Source of the DNA: Gammaproteobacteria bacterium
GTDB taxonomy: Bacteria; Pseudomonadota; Gammaproteobacteria; Steroidobacterales; Woeseiaceae
Reading direction: 5' to 3'
Assembly (NCBI GenBank): GCA_029861535.1
Contig: JAOTZC010000002.1
Location: 1 to 64,000, forward strand
DNA: 64,000 nucleotides
Numbering within the stretch: position 1 is the stretch's first letter; every line of letters begins with the position of its first letter. The notes below the pieces were generated by a model. That model saw only the letters and a program-made list of their open reading frames with translations. It did not search any database and was not told where the DNA came from. Of the stretch, positions 1-9,277 are shown one piece after another. The position numbers and the translations under genes were made by a program.

Positions 1-345
1 GCAGATGCGAATCCAGGTAATCGCATTCACGTCGACGATCTTGTTGCGTGCTGTGTTGCCGCACTTGCCGCCGTTGTTCCTGCCGGTGTCTACAATGTCG
101 GCGACGGCGATGATCGCACGTCGACTTGGTTCGCGCTGGAGGTCGCCCGTCAACTCGGGCTTGAACCACCACCAACGATCAGCCGCAAGACAGCCGAAGG
201 AACTTTCTCGACTCGCCGCCTTTCATTCTTAAGAGAATCCCGCCGCCTCGACTTATCGAAGATGCGCAACACTCTCAAACCCGAGATGAAATACTCGAAC
301 GCCGAAGACGGCATCGCTGCGTCGTTAAAGGAAGAAAATATGTAG
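1..345 (+). CDS. NAD(P)-dependent SDR epimerase/dehydratase, C-terminal part
   Basis: Frame 1 is open from the first base to a TAG at 343-345, giving the last 114 residues of a protein whose start lies left of the window. The segment NRIHVDDLVACCVAAL followed by VYNVGDGDDR is the late part of an extended short-chain dehydrogenase fold, as in YeeZ/WcaG-like NAD-dependent epimerases. The tail SFLRESRRLDLSKMRN is the substrate-side helix typical of that group. The Rossmann NAD motif would be in the missing N-terminal part, so the substrate cannot be assigned. It converges on the ParA gene, with stem-loop SLR-1 between them. Confidence 0.75.
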   Translation, partial: ADANPGNRIHVDDLVACCVAALAAVVPAGVYNVGDGDDRTSTWFALEVARQLGLEPPPTISRKTAEGTFSTRRLSFLRESRRLDLSKMRNTLKPEMKYSNAEDGIAASLKEENM

Positions 346-447
346 TCAGTCGCTGGCGGAATACGCTTCATCGATTACGAAAGAACGACAGGCTGCGAGT
401 AGAATGTTTTTCATCGCGTGTAAAGCGTAACGCCGGGTTCTCGTAAG

Positions 448-524
448 CCGTGAGTGCAATGCACTTCAGCGGAAGTAAAGCGCAACGCAGTGAGCCATGA
501 CGATGAGGTGTATTGCACTCACGG
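448..524 (+). repeat. Stem-loop repeat SLR-1 (constant loop, private stem)
   Basis: The left arm starts CCGTGAGTGCAATGCAC and the right arm (508-524) is its reverse complement at 16 of 17 positions. The loop from 471 begins GGAAGTAAAGCGC and ends GAGCCATGACGATGAG. The apex reads AC-GCA-GT. The loop is shared with seven other loci in the window; the stem sequence occurs only here. It lies between the 3' ends of two convergent genes. Confidence 0.85.
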
Positions 525-566
525 ACGATTGAGAATATTTGCCGCAGCCACGGCCGCGACGACGTA

Positions 567-1205
567 CTACGGCTGACTGCGCTTCGTACGCAGCCAATCC
601 GTCAGCGGCTCCCACTCCTCCCAATCCGGCCACGCAAGATACTCAGGCAATTCAAAAATACCGATACCACGCGTATAGGCACGAATGTAGTTTTGCGCTT
701 CACGCAGTGCGGCGATATATGGGACGCGCGTCTTTGACAAATATTCATCAAGCTCGTCCCAGATCAGCGTGTTGTCGCGAACACGATTCGCAACCGTTGC
801 AATTTTCGCCTGCTTGCGTTCAATCCGGCCGACGCTTTTTAACTCCTTGAGAAAATTTGCTGTCGCCTGCATATCAATCGTGGAAGGCAGCACCGGCACA
901 ACGATTGTCTCGGCATGGCGAACCAGATCGGTTAGTTCTGGGCCGTGCGACCTCGCCGGCGCATCGCTTACAACGATGTCTGCGCTGCGCGGTACATGCC
1001 GCAGCCCACCCTCGTACGCGGAGACACCATGAATCTCGGGCCGGTTTGCGGGACGACGATCGATCCAGTCGAGGCTCGAGCGCTGCGGATCGTAATCGGC
1101 AAGCGCGACGTTGGCGCCTTCGGTGGCAAAGTAAGAAGCTATGTTTGTCGCGAGGGTGCTTTTTCCGCATCCACCTTTCGCGTTCAATACCATGATGTGC
1201 CGCAT
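567..1205 (-). CDS. ParA/MinD-family ATPase, orphan
   Basis: A 212-residue P-loop ATPase of the ParA/Soj type. It has the deviant Walker A KGGCGKST at residues 10-17, switch I DYDPQRSS at 37-44 and the Walker B segment DIVVSDAPA around 76-84. It lacks the N-terminal DNA-binding extension of long plasmid ParAs, so it resembles short chromosomal members that position cargo. There is no ParB, parS-like site or other partition partner next to it, so the cargo is unknown. It is divergent from dapF across 128 bp and converges on the SDR gene. The ATG at 1205 is the only start giving a complete Walker A domain. Confidence 0.85.
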   Translation of the reverse strand: MRHIMVLNAKGGCGKSTLATNIASYFATEGANVALADYDPQRSSLDWIDRRPANRPEIHGVSAYEGGLRHVPRSADIVVSDAPARSHGPELTDLVRHAETIVVPVLPSTIDMQATANFLKELKSVGRIERKQAKIATVANRVRDNTLIWDELDEYLSKTRVPYIAALREAQNYIRAYTRGIGIFELPEYLAWPDWEEWEPLTDWLRTKRSQP

Positions 1206-1333
1206 GATGTTCCTCAGGAATTATTCGTTGTTAGATTGGCGGTTTATGTAAACTACAGAGGCCGACCTAAAAAGTCCATCCGACGAGTTGCCATCACAGC
1301 GCACCTTTAGCAGGCACTGATACACTTCGCTCA

Positions 1334-2161
1334 ATGCAGTTTTCGTTCCTAAAAATGCACGGTGCCGGTAATCGGATATTGGTTGTCGATGAGCGCGTCG
1401 ATAACCGCCCGCCGCCAACGCCCGAGCAATTACGACGACTCGGTAACGACGCCACCGGCCCCGGTTTTGATCAGTTGATGTGGGTCGCGGCTGCGAGCTC
1501 CGACTCGGCACACGCCAGTTATCGGGTTTTCAATGCCGACGGCTCAGAAGTCGAGCAGTGTGGCAACGGTGTTCGCTGTGTCGCGTGGCTGCTGGCACGC
1601 TCGTCTGACGATCGGGAATTCCGCCTCGAGAGCCCGGCCGGACCGGTAGACGCCCAGATGATCGCCGATGATCGGGTTGCCGTGTGCATGGGCGTGCCGC
1701 AATTTGAGCCCGATCTTGTCCCGTTCGTCGCCGAAAATGACGCTATCGTGTACGAACTGAACGTAAATGGTGGTTTACTGGAGGTGTCCGCGCTGTCGAT
1801 GGGCAACCCGCATTGCGTCATCGACGTCGATGATGTCACCACAGCCGATGTCGCGACCCTCGGCCCGGCAATCGAACACCACGAACGATTTCCGAGCGGC
1901 TGCAATGTCGGATTCATGAGTGTTCAGAACCGACAGTCGATTGACCTCAGAGTGCACGAGCGTGGGATTGGCGAAACTCCTGCCTGCGGCACCGGTGCCT
2001 GTGCCGCGGTCGTCGCCGCGAGGCGGCAAGGTCGAGTCGATGACACGGTCACGGTCAATCTTCCAGGCGGTCAACTCGTGGTAAGCTGGCGCCGGCCTGC
2101 CGACCCGGTGTGGCTGACCGGTAATGCCGAATTGATTAGCGAAGGAACGATCGATCTATGA
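1334..2161 (+). CDS. dapF: Diaminopimelate epimerase
   Basis: Converts LL- to meso-diaminopimelate for lysine and peptidoglycan synthesis. The 275 residues match the family length. Both catalytic cysteines are present: Cys76 in QCGNGVRC and Cys219 in PACGTGAC. One oddity is the N-terminal signature, which is usually KMHGLGNDF and here reads KMHGAGNRI. Its stop overlaps the start of the DUF484 gene by ATGA, giving translational coupling. The dapF-DUF484-xerC order is the classical gammaproteobacterial arrangement. Confidence 0.95.
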   Translation: MQFSFLKMHGAGNRILVVDERVDNRPPPTPEQLRRLGNDATGPGFDQLMWVAAASSDSAHASYRVFNADGSEVEQCGNGVRCVAWLLARSSDDREFRLESPAGPVDAQMIADDRVAVCMGVPQFEPDLVPFVAENDAIVYELNVNGGLLEVSALSMGNPHCVIDVDDVTTADVATLGPAIEHHERFPSGCNVGFMSVQNRQSIDLRVHERGIGETPACGTGACAAVVAARRQGRVDDTVTVNLPGGQLVVSWRRPADPVWLTGNAELISEGTIDL

Positions 2162-2862
2162 GCACACAGCGTAAGCGGGAATACATCGTAGACGAGCTCT
2201 CGGAAGACGCCGTTCACGAATTCCTCGTAGCCCATCCTGACTTCTTCGAACAACATCCATCACTTCTCGGCACACTGCAATTGCCGCATGCCTCGGGTAG
2301 CGCTGTTTCTCTGGTCGAACGGCAGGTATCGGTATTGCGGCAAAAAGAATTGAAGCTTGAGCGACAGCTTAAAGAAATTATCCAGGTCGCACGTGACAAC
2401 GACGTTTTCGCGGCCAAGATTCACGAACTGTCCCTGCAGTTATTGTCGGCCACGGATCTCGCCAGCACGATTGTCGCTATTGAAGAAGCCGTGCGCTCAG
2501 GTTTCGGCGCTGATCAGGCTGTGATGGTGCTGTTCGGAGACGCGACCAATTTTGACGATATCGATGTCGGCCGATTCTTCCGCGCGCTCGATCGCGACGA
2601 TTCGAGTCTACAACCGTTTGCGACGTTTCTTGCGAGCACCAGCCCGCGCTGTGGCCAGGTACGCGACTCGCAGATGGAGTTTCTATTCCGTGATGACGCC
2701 AGTGAAATCGGCTCGGTCGCACTGATTCCTCTGGAAGCCAAGTCGGCAATCGGCTTTCTCGCGATCGGCAGCACTGATGCCGACCGTTTTCATCCGGGCA
2801 TGAGCATTGACTTCCTCGCTCGGGTCGGCGATCTGGTCGCCGCGGCGCTGAAGCGCCACTAA
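2158..2862 (+). CDS. DUF484 family protein (YigA-like)
   Basis: A 234-residue protein with the usual DUF484 layout. The N-terminal helical segment contains VAHPDFFEQHPSLL, a coiled coil rich in Q, L and K spans roughly 50-80, and the C-terminal half is GAF-like (about 90-230). The biochemical role is unknown. It is nearly always encoded between dapF and xerC, as here, with a 4-bp overlap upstream and 19 bp before xerC. That suggests a link to chromosome or cell-wall processes, but this is context only. Confidence 0.9.
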   Translation: MSTQRKREYIVDELSEDAVHEFLVAHPDFFEQHPSLLGTLQLPHASGSAVSLVERQVSVLRQKELKLERQLKEIIQVARDNDVFAAKIHELSLQLLSATDLASTIVAIEEAVRSGFGADQAVMVLFGDATNFDDIDVGRFFRALDRDDSSLQPFATFLASTSPRCGQVRDSQMEFLFRDDASEIGSVALIPLEAKSAIGFLAIGSTDADRFHPGMSIDFLARVGDLVAAALKRH

Positions 2863-2881
2863 GACCGCAAGGATTGCGCTC

Positions 2882-3790
2882 GTGGACAGCGCTGAAACAG
2901 ACTGGATCGAGACGTTCATTCGCCACCTTGAATTCGAACGCCGGCTATCGGATCTCACCTGCAAGCACTATCGAAGAGACTTAAACGCACTCGCCGCCTG
3001 GTGTGATGAATCCGGCATCGAAAATTGGGCGGATCTCGACAGCGAGCATTTTCGTGGCTGGTCAGCCGCAATCTTTCGCCGCGGGCTGTCCAGCAGGAGC
3101 ATCCAACGGCGGCTTTCGGCTGCGCGCACGTTTTTTCGGTACCTACTCCGAGAGAAGCACGTCCAGCGCAATCCGGTGCAATCAGTATCGGCACCGAAAG
3201 CGCCAAAACGATTGCCGGGCAATCTCGACGCCGATCGGATGGCGCGCCTGCTCGACATTCCAGGCGACGGGCCTTTGATTTGCCGTGATCGCGCAATACT
3301 TGAGCTGCTCTATTCATCGGGTCTGCGGCTCGCCGAGCTGACAGACCTAAATATCGGCGACGTTGATCTCAACGATGCAACGGTTCGCGTAACCGGCAAG
3401 GGCAACAAGGATCGCATCGTTCCGGTTGGGCGTTACGCGCTGAAAGCCGTTCGCGAGTGGCAAAAATTGCGTGTCCAAGTCGCCGATGAAGATGAGCCTG
3501 CGTTGTTTGTCAGTACTCGGGGCCCGCGGCTGAGCCGTCGCGGCGTGCAGTCTCGAGTAACATATTGGGCCAAGCGCCAGGGCTTAGATACACGCGTCTA
3601 TCCGCACCTTTTCCGGCATTCGTTTGCGACCCATTTGCTCGAGTCCAGTCACGATCTGCGCGGCGTCCAAGAGCTGCTGGGTCACGCAAATATCTCGACG
3701 ACGCAGGTGTACACTCACCTTGATTTCCAGCATCTTGCCCAGATCTACGATCAGACACATCCTCGCGCAAAAACAAAATCAAAGGATTAG
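2882..3790 (+). CDS. xerC: Tyrosine recombinase XerC
   Basis: Site-specific recombinase that, with XerD, resolves chromosome dimers at dif. The 302 residues comprise an N-terminal SAM-like core-binding domain (about 8-95) and a C-terminal catalytic domain. The catalytic set is visible: Arg149 in SSGLRLAEL, Lys173 in the beta-hairpin TGKGNK, His242 and Arg245 in PHLFRHSF, His268 in LGHAN, and nucleophile Tyr277 in QVYTHLDF. The start is GTG at 2882, the only reasonable start after the DUF484 stop. The gene lies between DUF484 and hslV. XerD is not in this window. Confidence 0.95.
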   Translation: MDSAETDWIETFIRHLEFERRLSDLTCKHYRRDLNALAAWCDESGIENWADLDSEHFRGWSAAIFRRGLSSRSIQRRLSAARTFFRYLLREKHVQRNPVQSVSAPKAPKRLPGNLDADRMARLLDIPGDGPLICRDRAILELLYSSGLRLAELTDLNIGDVDLNDATVRVTGKGNKDRIVPVGRYALKAVREWQKLRVQVADEDEPALFVSTRGPRLSRRGVQSRVTYWAKRQGLDTRVYPHLFRHSFATHLLESSHDLRGVQELLGHANISTTQVYTHLDFQHLAQIYDQTHPRAKTKSKD

Positions 3791-3823
3791 CCCAGACCAC
3801 GGGCACTTCTACAGGTAGTCAAC

Positions 3824-4363
3824 ATGGAACAATTCAGAGGGACGACAATTGTCTCGGTGCGACGCAATGGCAAGGTCGCGATCGCCGGTGACGGTCAGGT
3901 CAGCCTAGGCAATACGGTCATGAAAGGTAATGCCCGTAAAGTAAGAACGCTCGCGGACGGCCGCGTCATTGCCGGATTTGCCGGCGGCACCGCCGACGCG
4001 TTTACGCTGTTTGAGCTGTTCGAAAGCAAACTCGAGCAATACGGTAACCTGACACGGGCGGCGATCGAGCTTGCCAAAGACTGGCGTACCGACCGCCGCT
4101 TGCGCCGCCTTGAGGCGCTGCTTTGCGTTGCCGACTACGAGAGCTCATTTATTATCTCCGGCAATGGCGATGTCATCGAACCCGAACACGATCTGATGGC
4201 GCTCGGTTCAGGGGGACCGTACGCACAGGCCGCGGCATTGGCGTTGTTAAGAAACACTGAGCTTGATGCGCGCGAGATCGCCGAAAAAGCACTCGAGATC
4301 GCCGGCGAAATTTGTGTGTTCACGAACCAAAAAATCGTCGTTCAGGAATTGGGGCCGAAATAA
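3824..4363 (+). CDS. hslV: ATP-dependent protease subunit HslV
   Basis: Peptidase subunit of the HslVU (ClpYQ) protease, with a proteasome beta-like Ntn-hydrolase fold. The short propeptide MEQFRG is followed by TTIVSVRR, so the N-terminal Thr becomes the nucleophile after processing. The 179 residues fit the family. hslU follows after a single base, so the two subunits are co-translated. hslVU is heat-shock controlled in E. coli, but I see no clear sigma-32 promoter in the 33 bp after xerC; transcription may come from upstream. Confidence 0.96.
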   Translation: MEQFRGTTIVSVRRNGKVAIAGDGQVSLGNTVMKGNARKVRTLADGRVIAGFAGGTADAFTLFELFESKLEQYGNLTRAAIELAKDWRTDRRLRRLEALLCVADYESSFIISGNGDVIEPEHDLMALGSGGPYAQAAALALLRNTELDAREIAEKALEIAGEICVFTNQKIVVQELGPK

Positions 4364-4364
4364 G

Positions 4365-5699
4365 ATGTCACAAATGACACCGAGAGAAATTGTCCAGGAG
4401 CTGGACAAGCATATTATCGGGCAGGACGATGCTAAACGCGCAGTTGCCATTGCGCTCAGAAATCGCTGGCGTCGCGTTCAGGTCGAAGAACCACTGCGCA
4501 GTGAGATTACGCCAAAAAACATTCTGATGATTGGCCCAACCGGCGTCGGTAAAACCGAAATCTCCCGGCGGCTCGCGAAACTCGCAAAGGCGCCATTTAT
4601 CAAGGTTGAGGCAACGAAGTTTACCGAGGTCGGCTACGTCGGCCGCGAAGTAGACTCGATCGTTCGCGACCTTATGGATGTTGCGGTCAAGATGATTCGC
4701 GAAGAGGGCATGATGAAAGTGCGGCATCGAGCTGAAGACGCCGCCGAAGAGCGCATACTCGACGTACTGCTTCCGCCGCCGACAGGTGTCGGTTTTACCG
4801 CGGACACCGCGAGCGCTGAGGACAATGATACGCGGCAAAAGATGCGCAAGATGCTTCGCGAAGGGAAGCTTGACGAAAAGGAAATCGAGATCGACATTCA
4901 GGCGATGGCTATGGGCGTCGAGATTATGGCGCCGCCCGGCATGGAGGACATGACCAGCCAGCTGCAGGGCATGTTCCAGAATCTCGGTGGCAATCGCAAG
5001 AAATCTCGTAAACTGAAAGTTCGTGAAGCGATAAAGCACCTGACTGACGAGGAAGCGGCGAAGATGCTTGACGAGGAAGAGCTTAAAGCGCAAGCCCTCG
5101 ATGCCGTTGAGCAACACGGCATCGTGTTCCTCGATGAAATCGATAAGGTCGCGAGGCGTACCGAAACGCATGGTGCCGACGTGTCCCGCGAGGGCGTGCA
5201 GCGCGATCTGTTGCCACTCGTTGAAGGCTCAACAGTAAACACCAAATACGGCATGGTAAAAACGGATCACATTCTGTTCATTGCATCGGGCGCATTCAAC
5301 GTTTCGAAACCGTCCGACTTGATTCCGGAACTGCAAGGTCGATTTCCGATTCGCGTCGAACTGAAATCGCTTACGACGGATGACTTCGTACGAATACTGA
5401 CCGAACCCGATGCGTCGTTGACGGACCAATATTCAGCGCTACTCGATACCGAGCAAGTGGAACTCGAGTTCAGCGACAGCGGCGTTCGACGAATCGCGGA
5501 AGTCGCCTTCCAGGTAAACGAGAACACCGAGAACATCGGCGCACGCCGCCTGCACACGGTGATGGAGCGTTTACTTGAGACGGTATCTTTCGAGGCATCG
5601 GACAAGAGCGGACTACATCTACAAATAAACGCCGGCTACGTCGACGACCACCTCGCCGAATTGTCGAAAGACGAAGATTTGTCGAGATACATATTGTAG
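4365..5699 (+). CDS. hslU: HslU unfoldase ATPase
   Basis: AAA+ unfoldase that feeds substrates to HslV. I chose the ATG at 4365 ([13 protein letters not shown]), which gives 444 residues and matches E. coli HslU. The reading frame extends further upstream only by overlapping hslV. Walker A GPTGVGKT is at 57-64, Walker B is in IVFLDEIDK around 250, and the charged intermediate domain spans about 110-240. The conserved C-terminal tail ends SRYIL, which docks into HslV. SLR-2 begins 28 bp after the stop. Confidence 0.97.
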   Translation: MSQMTPREIVQELDKHIIGQDDAKRAVAIALRNRWRRVQVEEPLRSEITPKNILMIGPTGVGKTEISRRLAKLAKAPFIKVEATKFTEVGYVGREVDSIVRDLMDVAVKMIREEGMMKVRHRAEDAAEERILDVLLPPPTGVGFTADTASAEDNDTRQKMRKMLREGKLDEKEIEIDIQAMAMGVEIMAPPGMEDMTSQLQGMFQNLGGNRKKSRKLKVREAIKHLTDEEAAKMLDEEELKAQALDAVEQHGIVFLDEIDKVARRTETHGADVSREGVQRDLLPLVEGSTVNTKYGMVKTDHILFIASGAFNVSKPSDLIPELQGRFPIRVELKSLTTDDFVRILTEPDASLTDQYSALLDTEQVELEFSDSGVRRIAEVAFQVNENTENIGARRLHTVMERLLETVSFEASDKSGLHLQINAGYVDDHLAELSKDEDLSRYIL

Positions 5700-5727
5700 A
5701 GGCGACGCTTGCGTGATGAATTTGTGA

Positions 5728-5806
5728 GTTGCGAACGGAACGCTACTCATCATCATGGCTCGCTACGCTGCGCTTTACTTCCGATGAATAGCGTTCCGTT
5801 CGCAAC
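5728..5806 (-). repeat. Stem-loop repeat SLR-2
   Basis: The left arm GTTGCGAACGGAACGCTAC (from 5728) and the right arm (5783-5806) are complementary at 23 of 24 positions. The shared loop is on the minus strand, with apex GC-GTA-GC. It starts 28 bp after the hslU stop and ends 12 bp before the DUF971 ATG. It therefore lies in both the 3' region of hslVU and the leader of the ubi operon. No T-run follows, so it is not a standard intrinsic terminator. Confidence 0.85.
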
Positions 5807-5818
5807 CCGGAAACCGTC

Positions 5819-6175
5819 ATGACTCCTACCGAAATCAGACTTCGCAAGTCCTCCAGAGTCCTGGTTGTGTCGTTCGACGATGGTGCGTCTTTTGAGTTTT
5901 CGTTCGAGTATCTGAGGGTGTATTCGCCCAGCGCCGAGGTGAAGGGCCATGGGCCGGGGCAAGAGACTTTGCAGACCGGCAAGGAGGGCGTCGAGATTAC
6001 GGCCGTCGAGCCGGTCGGCCACTACGCGGTGCGACTGCTGTTCAGCGACGGCCACGACACCGGCCTCTATGCCTGGGCTTACCTTCGCGAACTCGGTGAC
6101 AACATGGACAGCAACTGGCAGTCGTATCTCGACCGTTTGCAGGCAGCAGGGTATGCTCGGGAAAAACCCGAATAA
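5819..6175 (+). CDS. DUF971 domain protein
   Basis: A 118-residue single-domain protein matching the DUF971 (GBBH-like N-terminal) fold. It carries the family pattern of a beta-rich core with [14 protein letters not shown] (the usual ... LR..SPSAEV block) and [18 protein letters not shown] near the end. In longer proteins this domain precedes gamma-butyrobetaine hydroxylase; stand-alone versions have been connected with iron-sulfur protein biology, but no function can be claimed here. It starts just downstream of SLR-2 and is followed after 8 bp by ubiE, a conserved pairing in gammaproteobacteria. Confidence 0.9.
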   Translation: MTPTEIRLRKSSRVLVVSFDDGASFEFSFEYLRVYSPSAEVKGHGPGQETLQTGKEGVEITAVEPVGHYAVRLLFSDGHDTGLYAWAYLRELGDNMDSNWQSYLDRLQAAGYAREKPE

Positions 6176-6183
6176 ACAAGCCC

Positions 6184-6957
6184 ATGTCTGATAAACACAT
6201 GCCTGATAACAATAAGCCCACCGACACGACGCATTTCGGTTACAAAACCGTTTCGGTCGATGAGAAAGCTGGGCACGTAAAAGGCGTCTTCGACTCGGTC
6301 GCCTCAAATTACGACCTGATGAACGATTTAATGTCCGGCGGGCTGCATCGTCTGTGGAAACGATTCACAATCGAGCAGGCCGGCGTTCGAGCGGGTCACA
6401 GCGTACTGGATCTTGCAGGTGGAACCGGTGATCTTGCCCGCGCGTTTTCGAAGCGAGTTGGCGCGAAAGGCGTGGTGGTGCTCGCTGATATCAATCGCGC
6501 CATGCTGGAACAAGGCCGGCGTCGCCTGGTCGATGCCGGAATCTCCGGCAATGTATCCATTGCACAGGTCAATGCCGAAAAACTGCCGTTTGCTGACAAC
6601 AGTTTTGACTGCATCACGATCGCGTTTGGTCTCAGGAACGTGACCGATAAGGAGTCGGCTTTGGCTTCAATGTTGCGAACATTGAAGCCCGGCGGCAAAG
6701 CGATGATCTTGGAGTTCTCCAAGCCCGGTAACGCCATCAAGCCGGCCTATGATCTCTACTCATTTACGGTGTTGCCAGCGCTCGGCAAACTCGTCGCTAA
6801 TGATGCCGACAGTTACAAGTATCTGGCGGAGTCGATACGCATGCACCCCGACCAAGAGGCCTTACTTGGAATCATGCAGGACGCGGGCTTTGAACGATGC
6901 CGGTACCATAACCTGGCAGGCGGCATCGTTGCACTGCACGTCGGCTATCGTATCTGA
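6184..6957 (+). CDS. ubiE: Ubiquinone/menaquinone methyltransferase UbiE
   Basis: SAM-dependent C-methyltransferase of ubiquinone (and, where present, menaquinone) synthesis. The 257 residues contain the class I SAM motif [12 protein letters not shown] around 78-89 and the UbiE signatures [14 protein letters not shown] and FGLRNVTD. The C-terminal YRI ending is typical. It is followed by ubiJ after 10 bp and ubiB, so the cluster encodes membrane-associated coenzyme Q assembly functions. I see no menaquinone genes nearby. Confidence 0.96.
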   Translation: MSDKHMPDNNKPTDTTHFGYKTVSVDEKAGHVKGVFDSVASNYDLMNDLMSGGLHRLWKRFTIEQAGVRAGHSVLDLAGGTGDLARAFSKRVGAKGVVVLADINRAMLEQGRRRLVDAGISGNVSIAQVNAEKLPFADNSFDCITIAFGLRNVTDKESALASMLRTLKPGGKAMILEFSKPGNAIKPAYDLYSFTVLPALGKLVANDADSYKYLAESIRMHPDQEALLGIMQDAGFERCRYHNLAGGIVALHVGYRI

Positions 6958-6967
6958 GACACCAGCC

Positions 6968-7573
6968 ATGGATCCGCTAGAATCCCTGCTGCGTCCTGCC
7001 ACGCGAATTTTGAACCGCAACATTCAAGAAATAACGCCGGCACGAGAATTATGCGCGGATCTGGCCGGTACCGTTGCCGCGGTGCGGGTCAAGAACACCG
7101 GGCTCGCAATGTATTTCACCATCAGTGACGATGCGGTCGAACTAACGTCCGCTTCCTCCAAAGACCCGGATATCGCCATCAGCGGGTCGATACTGACACT
7201 CGCTCGCGTCGCGCGCGGCGAAGACGAACAAGCAATTCGCGACGGCTCGCTGGAATTGATTGGTGACGCAGAAAAGGCGCAGGCGTTTCAAAAATTGCTT
7301 GCGTTTGCGAAACCTGACGTTGAAGAGGAGCTGTCGGGCCTCATTGGCGATTCTGCGGCACATGGCATCGGCCAAGTTTTTCGCGGCGTACGTCGTTGGG
7401 CACAGGATGCACGAGCAACGATGGGCGAAAACATTCGAGAGTACTTACAGGAAGAGAGCCGCGATGTGCCAAGTCGCTACGAGTTTGAGCGCTTTACGTC
7501 CGAAGTAAGCACGTTGCGTGATGGTGTGGAACGCATTGCTGCAAGAATCGATCGATTGCGGCGCGACGACTGA
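6968..7573 (+). CDS. ubiJ: Ubiquinone biosynthesis accessory factor UbiJ (SCP2 domain)
   Basis: Lipid-binding accessory factor of the soluble Ubi complex. The chosen ATG at 6968 begins MDPLESLLRPATRILNRNI, 10 bp after the ubiE stop, and gives 201 residues as in the family. Residues about 15-110 form the SCP2 sterol-carrier fold, with the segment DPDIAISGSILTLARVARG typical of UbiJ. The C-terminal part is helical and charged (coiled coil, about 165-198), which in the family binds UbiK. ubiB follows after 2 bp. Confidence 0.93.
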   Translation: MDPLESLLRPATRILNRNIQEITPARELCADLAGTVAAVRVKNTGLAMYFTISDDAVELTSASSKDPDIAISGSILTLARVARGEDEQAIRDGSLELIGDAEKAQAFQKLLAFAKPDVEEELSGLIGDSAAHGIGQVFRGVRRWAQDARATMGENIREYLQEESRDVPSRYEFERFTSEVSTLRDGVERIAARIDRLRRDD

Positions 7574-7575
7574 TT

Positions 7576-9138
7576 ATGGCTCACCGCCACACGTTGGCCC
7601 GCATTATCGGTATCCAGCGGATACTGGTTAAGTACGGTCTCGATGACATCATCAGAGCAACACATTTGTTGCGGCCACTTCGATTCCTGTTCTACCTTTT
7701 TCCGCGACGACGTGACCGTTCTGCGCCATTGGGCGAGCGAATACGACTGGCTCTTGAAGAACTCGGCCCGATTTTCGTTAAGTTCGGACAGGCCGTTTCT
7801 ACTCGGCGAGATTTGTTGCCGCGCGACATTGCCGACGAACTGGCGAAATTGCAGGATGCCGTACCACCGTTTCCGGCGGAACAAGCGGTCGCCATCATCG
7901 AAACCGCGTATGGCCAGCCTGTCGACGAAGTCTTTGAGCGTTTTGATCGCGAACCGTTGGCCGCCGCGTCGATTGCCCAAGTGCACTCGGCGAAAATCAG
8001 GAATGGTCCCGAAGTTATCGTCAAGGTCCTGCGTCCTGGCGTTGAAGAACTGATCGAGCGCGATCTCGATGTGCTGCGCAAACTCGCGGCCCTGGCTGCA
8101 AAGTACTGGCAACACGGTAAACGCCTGAAGCCGATGGAACTCGTTGCCGAATACGAACGCACAATTATCGACGAACTTGATTTGATGCGCGAGGCCGCCA
8201 ACACGGCACAACTAAAGCGCAACTTCCAGGGATCGGACATGCTCTACGTTCCGGATATCTATTGGGACTACTGCCGGCCGGAAGTGCTGGTCCAGGAAAG
8301 AATCTACGGCACGCCGATAAGTGATATGGACGCGTTACGTGAGGCTGGCACGAACATTCAACGGTTGGCCGAAAACGGTGTGGAAATATTTTTCACGCAG
8401 GTCTTCAAGCACAACTTTTTCCACGCGGACATGCATCCGGGGAACATATTTGTCATCACGTCCGACCCTGACAAGCCGAAGTACGCCGCCGTTGACTTCG
8501 GCATCGTCGGCACGCTGAGCCCCGAGGATCAGCGGTATCTAGCGGAGAATTTCCTCGCCTTTTTCGATCGCGATTACCACCGTATCGCCAAACTGCACCT
8601 CGACTCGGGCTGGGTTCCCGCCGGAACGCGCATCGATCAGCTCGAGATGGCCGTTCGCACCGTGTGCGAACCGATCTTCAACAAACCGCTGGCAGAAATT
8701 TCTTTCGCGCAAGTCTTGACACGTCTGTTTCGGGTGGCACAACGCTTTAATGTCGAGATACAGCCGCAGATGATTTTGCTGCACAAGACGCTTTTCAATA
8801 TCGAAGGACTGGGTCGCGAGCTATACCCGGAGCTCGATCTCTGGAAAACCGCGCATCCTGTCATGAAACGCTGGATGGCGGATCGAGTCGGCCCACAAGC
8901 TTTTGTCGATGATCTGCGCGAAAACCTGCCGCATCTTCGTGACGCGCTGCGCGAGCTGCCAGACGCGATCCGATTGCTTGCGGAGCGCGCGACGAACGGA
9001 AATCCCAATGCCCAGCGACAAACTGAGGACTTGCGACAACTGCGTGACGAGCTTGCCGGGCTTCGAAAACAACTTCTGTGGCTGGCTGCGGCGACGGCCG
9101 TCGCGATCACCATCGCATTGGTATCCGTAGTCTCGTAG
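7576..9138 (+). CDS. ubiB: UbiB ATPase/kinase-like protein of ubiquinone synthesis
   Basis: Atypical kinase-like (ABC1/ADCK) membrane protein required for ubiquinone biosynthesis. The diagnostic KxGQ motif is KFGQ at 69-72 in FVKFGQAVSTRRDLLP, and the Ala-rich replacement of the P-loop is in PLAAASIAQVHSAKI near 130. The catalytic-loop block FFHADMHPGN and metal-binding VDFGIVG are present. The C-terminus ends in a hydrophobic anchor (about 500-520). The 520 residues fit the family. A 139-bp gap before the next gene shows no clear terminator. Confidence 0.96.
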   Translation: MAHRHTLARIIGIQRILVKYGLDDIIRATHLLRPLRFLFYLFPRRRDRSAPLGERIRLALEELGPIFVKFGQAVSTRRDLLPRDIADELAKLQDAVPPFPAEQAVAIIETAYGQPVDEVFERFDREPLAAASIAQVHSAKIRNGPEVIVKVLRPGVEELIERDLDVLRKLAALAAKYWQHGKRLKPMELVAEYERTIIDELDLMREAANTAQLKRNFQGSDMLYVPDIYWDYCRPEVLVQERIYGTPISDMDALREAGTNIQRLAENGVEIFFTQVFKHNFFHADMHPGNIFVITSDPDKPKYAAVDFGIVGTLSPEDQRYLAENFLAFFDRDYHRIAKLHLDSGWVPAGTRIDQLEMAVRTVCEPIFNKPLAEISFAQVLTRLFRVAQRFNVEIQPQMILLHKTLFNIEGLGRELYPELDLWKTAHPVMKRWMADRVGPQAFVDDLRENLPHLRDALRELPDAIRLLAERATNGNPNAQRQTEDLRQLRDELAGLRKQLLWLAAATAVAITIALVSVVS

Positions 9139-9277
9139 TTGTTCTGTTTTGTCGGAAACTACGTAGGCGCACGCATCGGATCGGCGTGGTAAATAGTCCG
9201 CCCAATGAGTACACTTTTACCTACGCCAAAGGCGATTGGCTTATGTTGCGTCAATGCCTAATTGATGGGGAATAGTC

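Noticed and set aside
4368-5171. 267-residue open frame antisense to hslU
   Set aside because: It lies entirely in the complementary strand of a conserved gene, has no family features and reflects codon bias of hslU.
5743-5982. Open frames translating the stem-loop repeats (SEVKRSVASHDDE-like peptides)
   Set aside because: The same peptide appears wherever an SLR core is crossed; it is the translation of a repeat, not a gene family.
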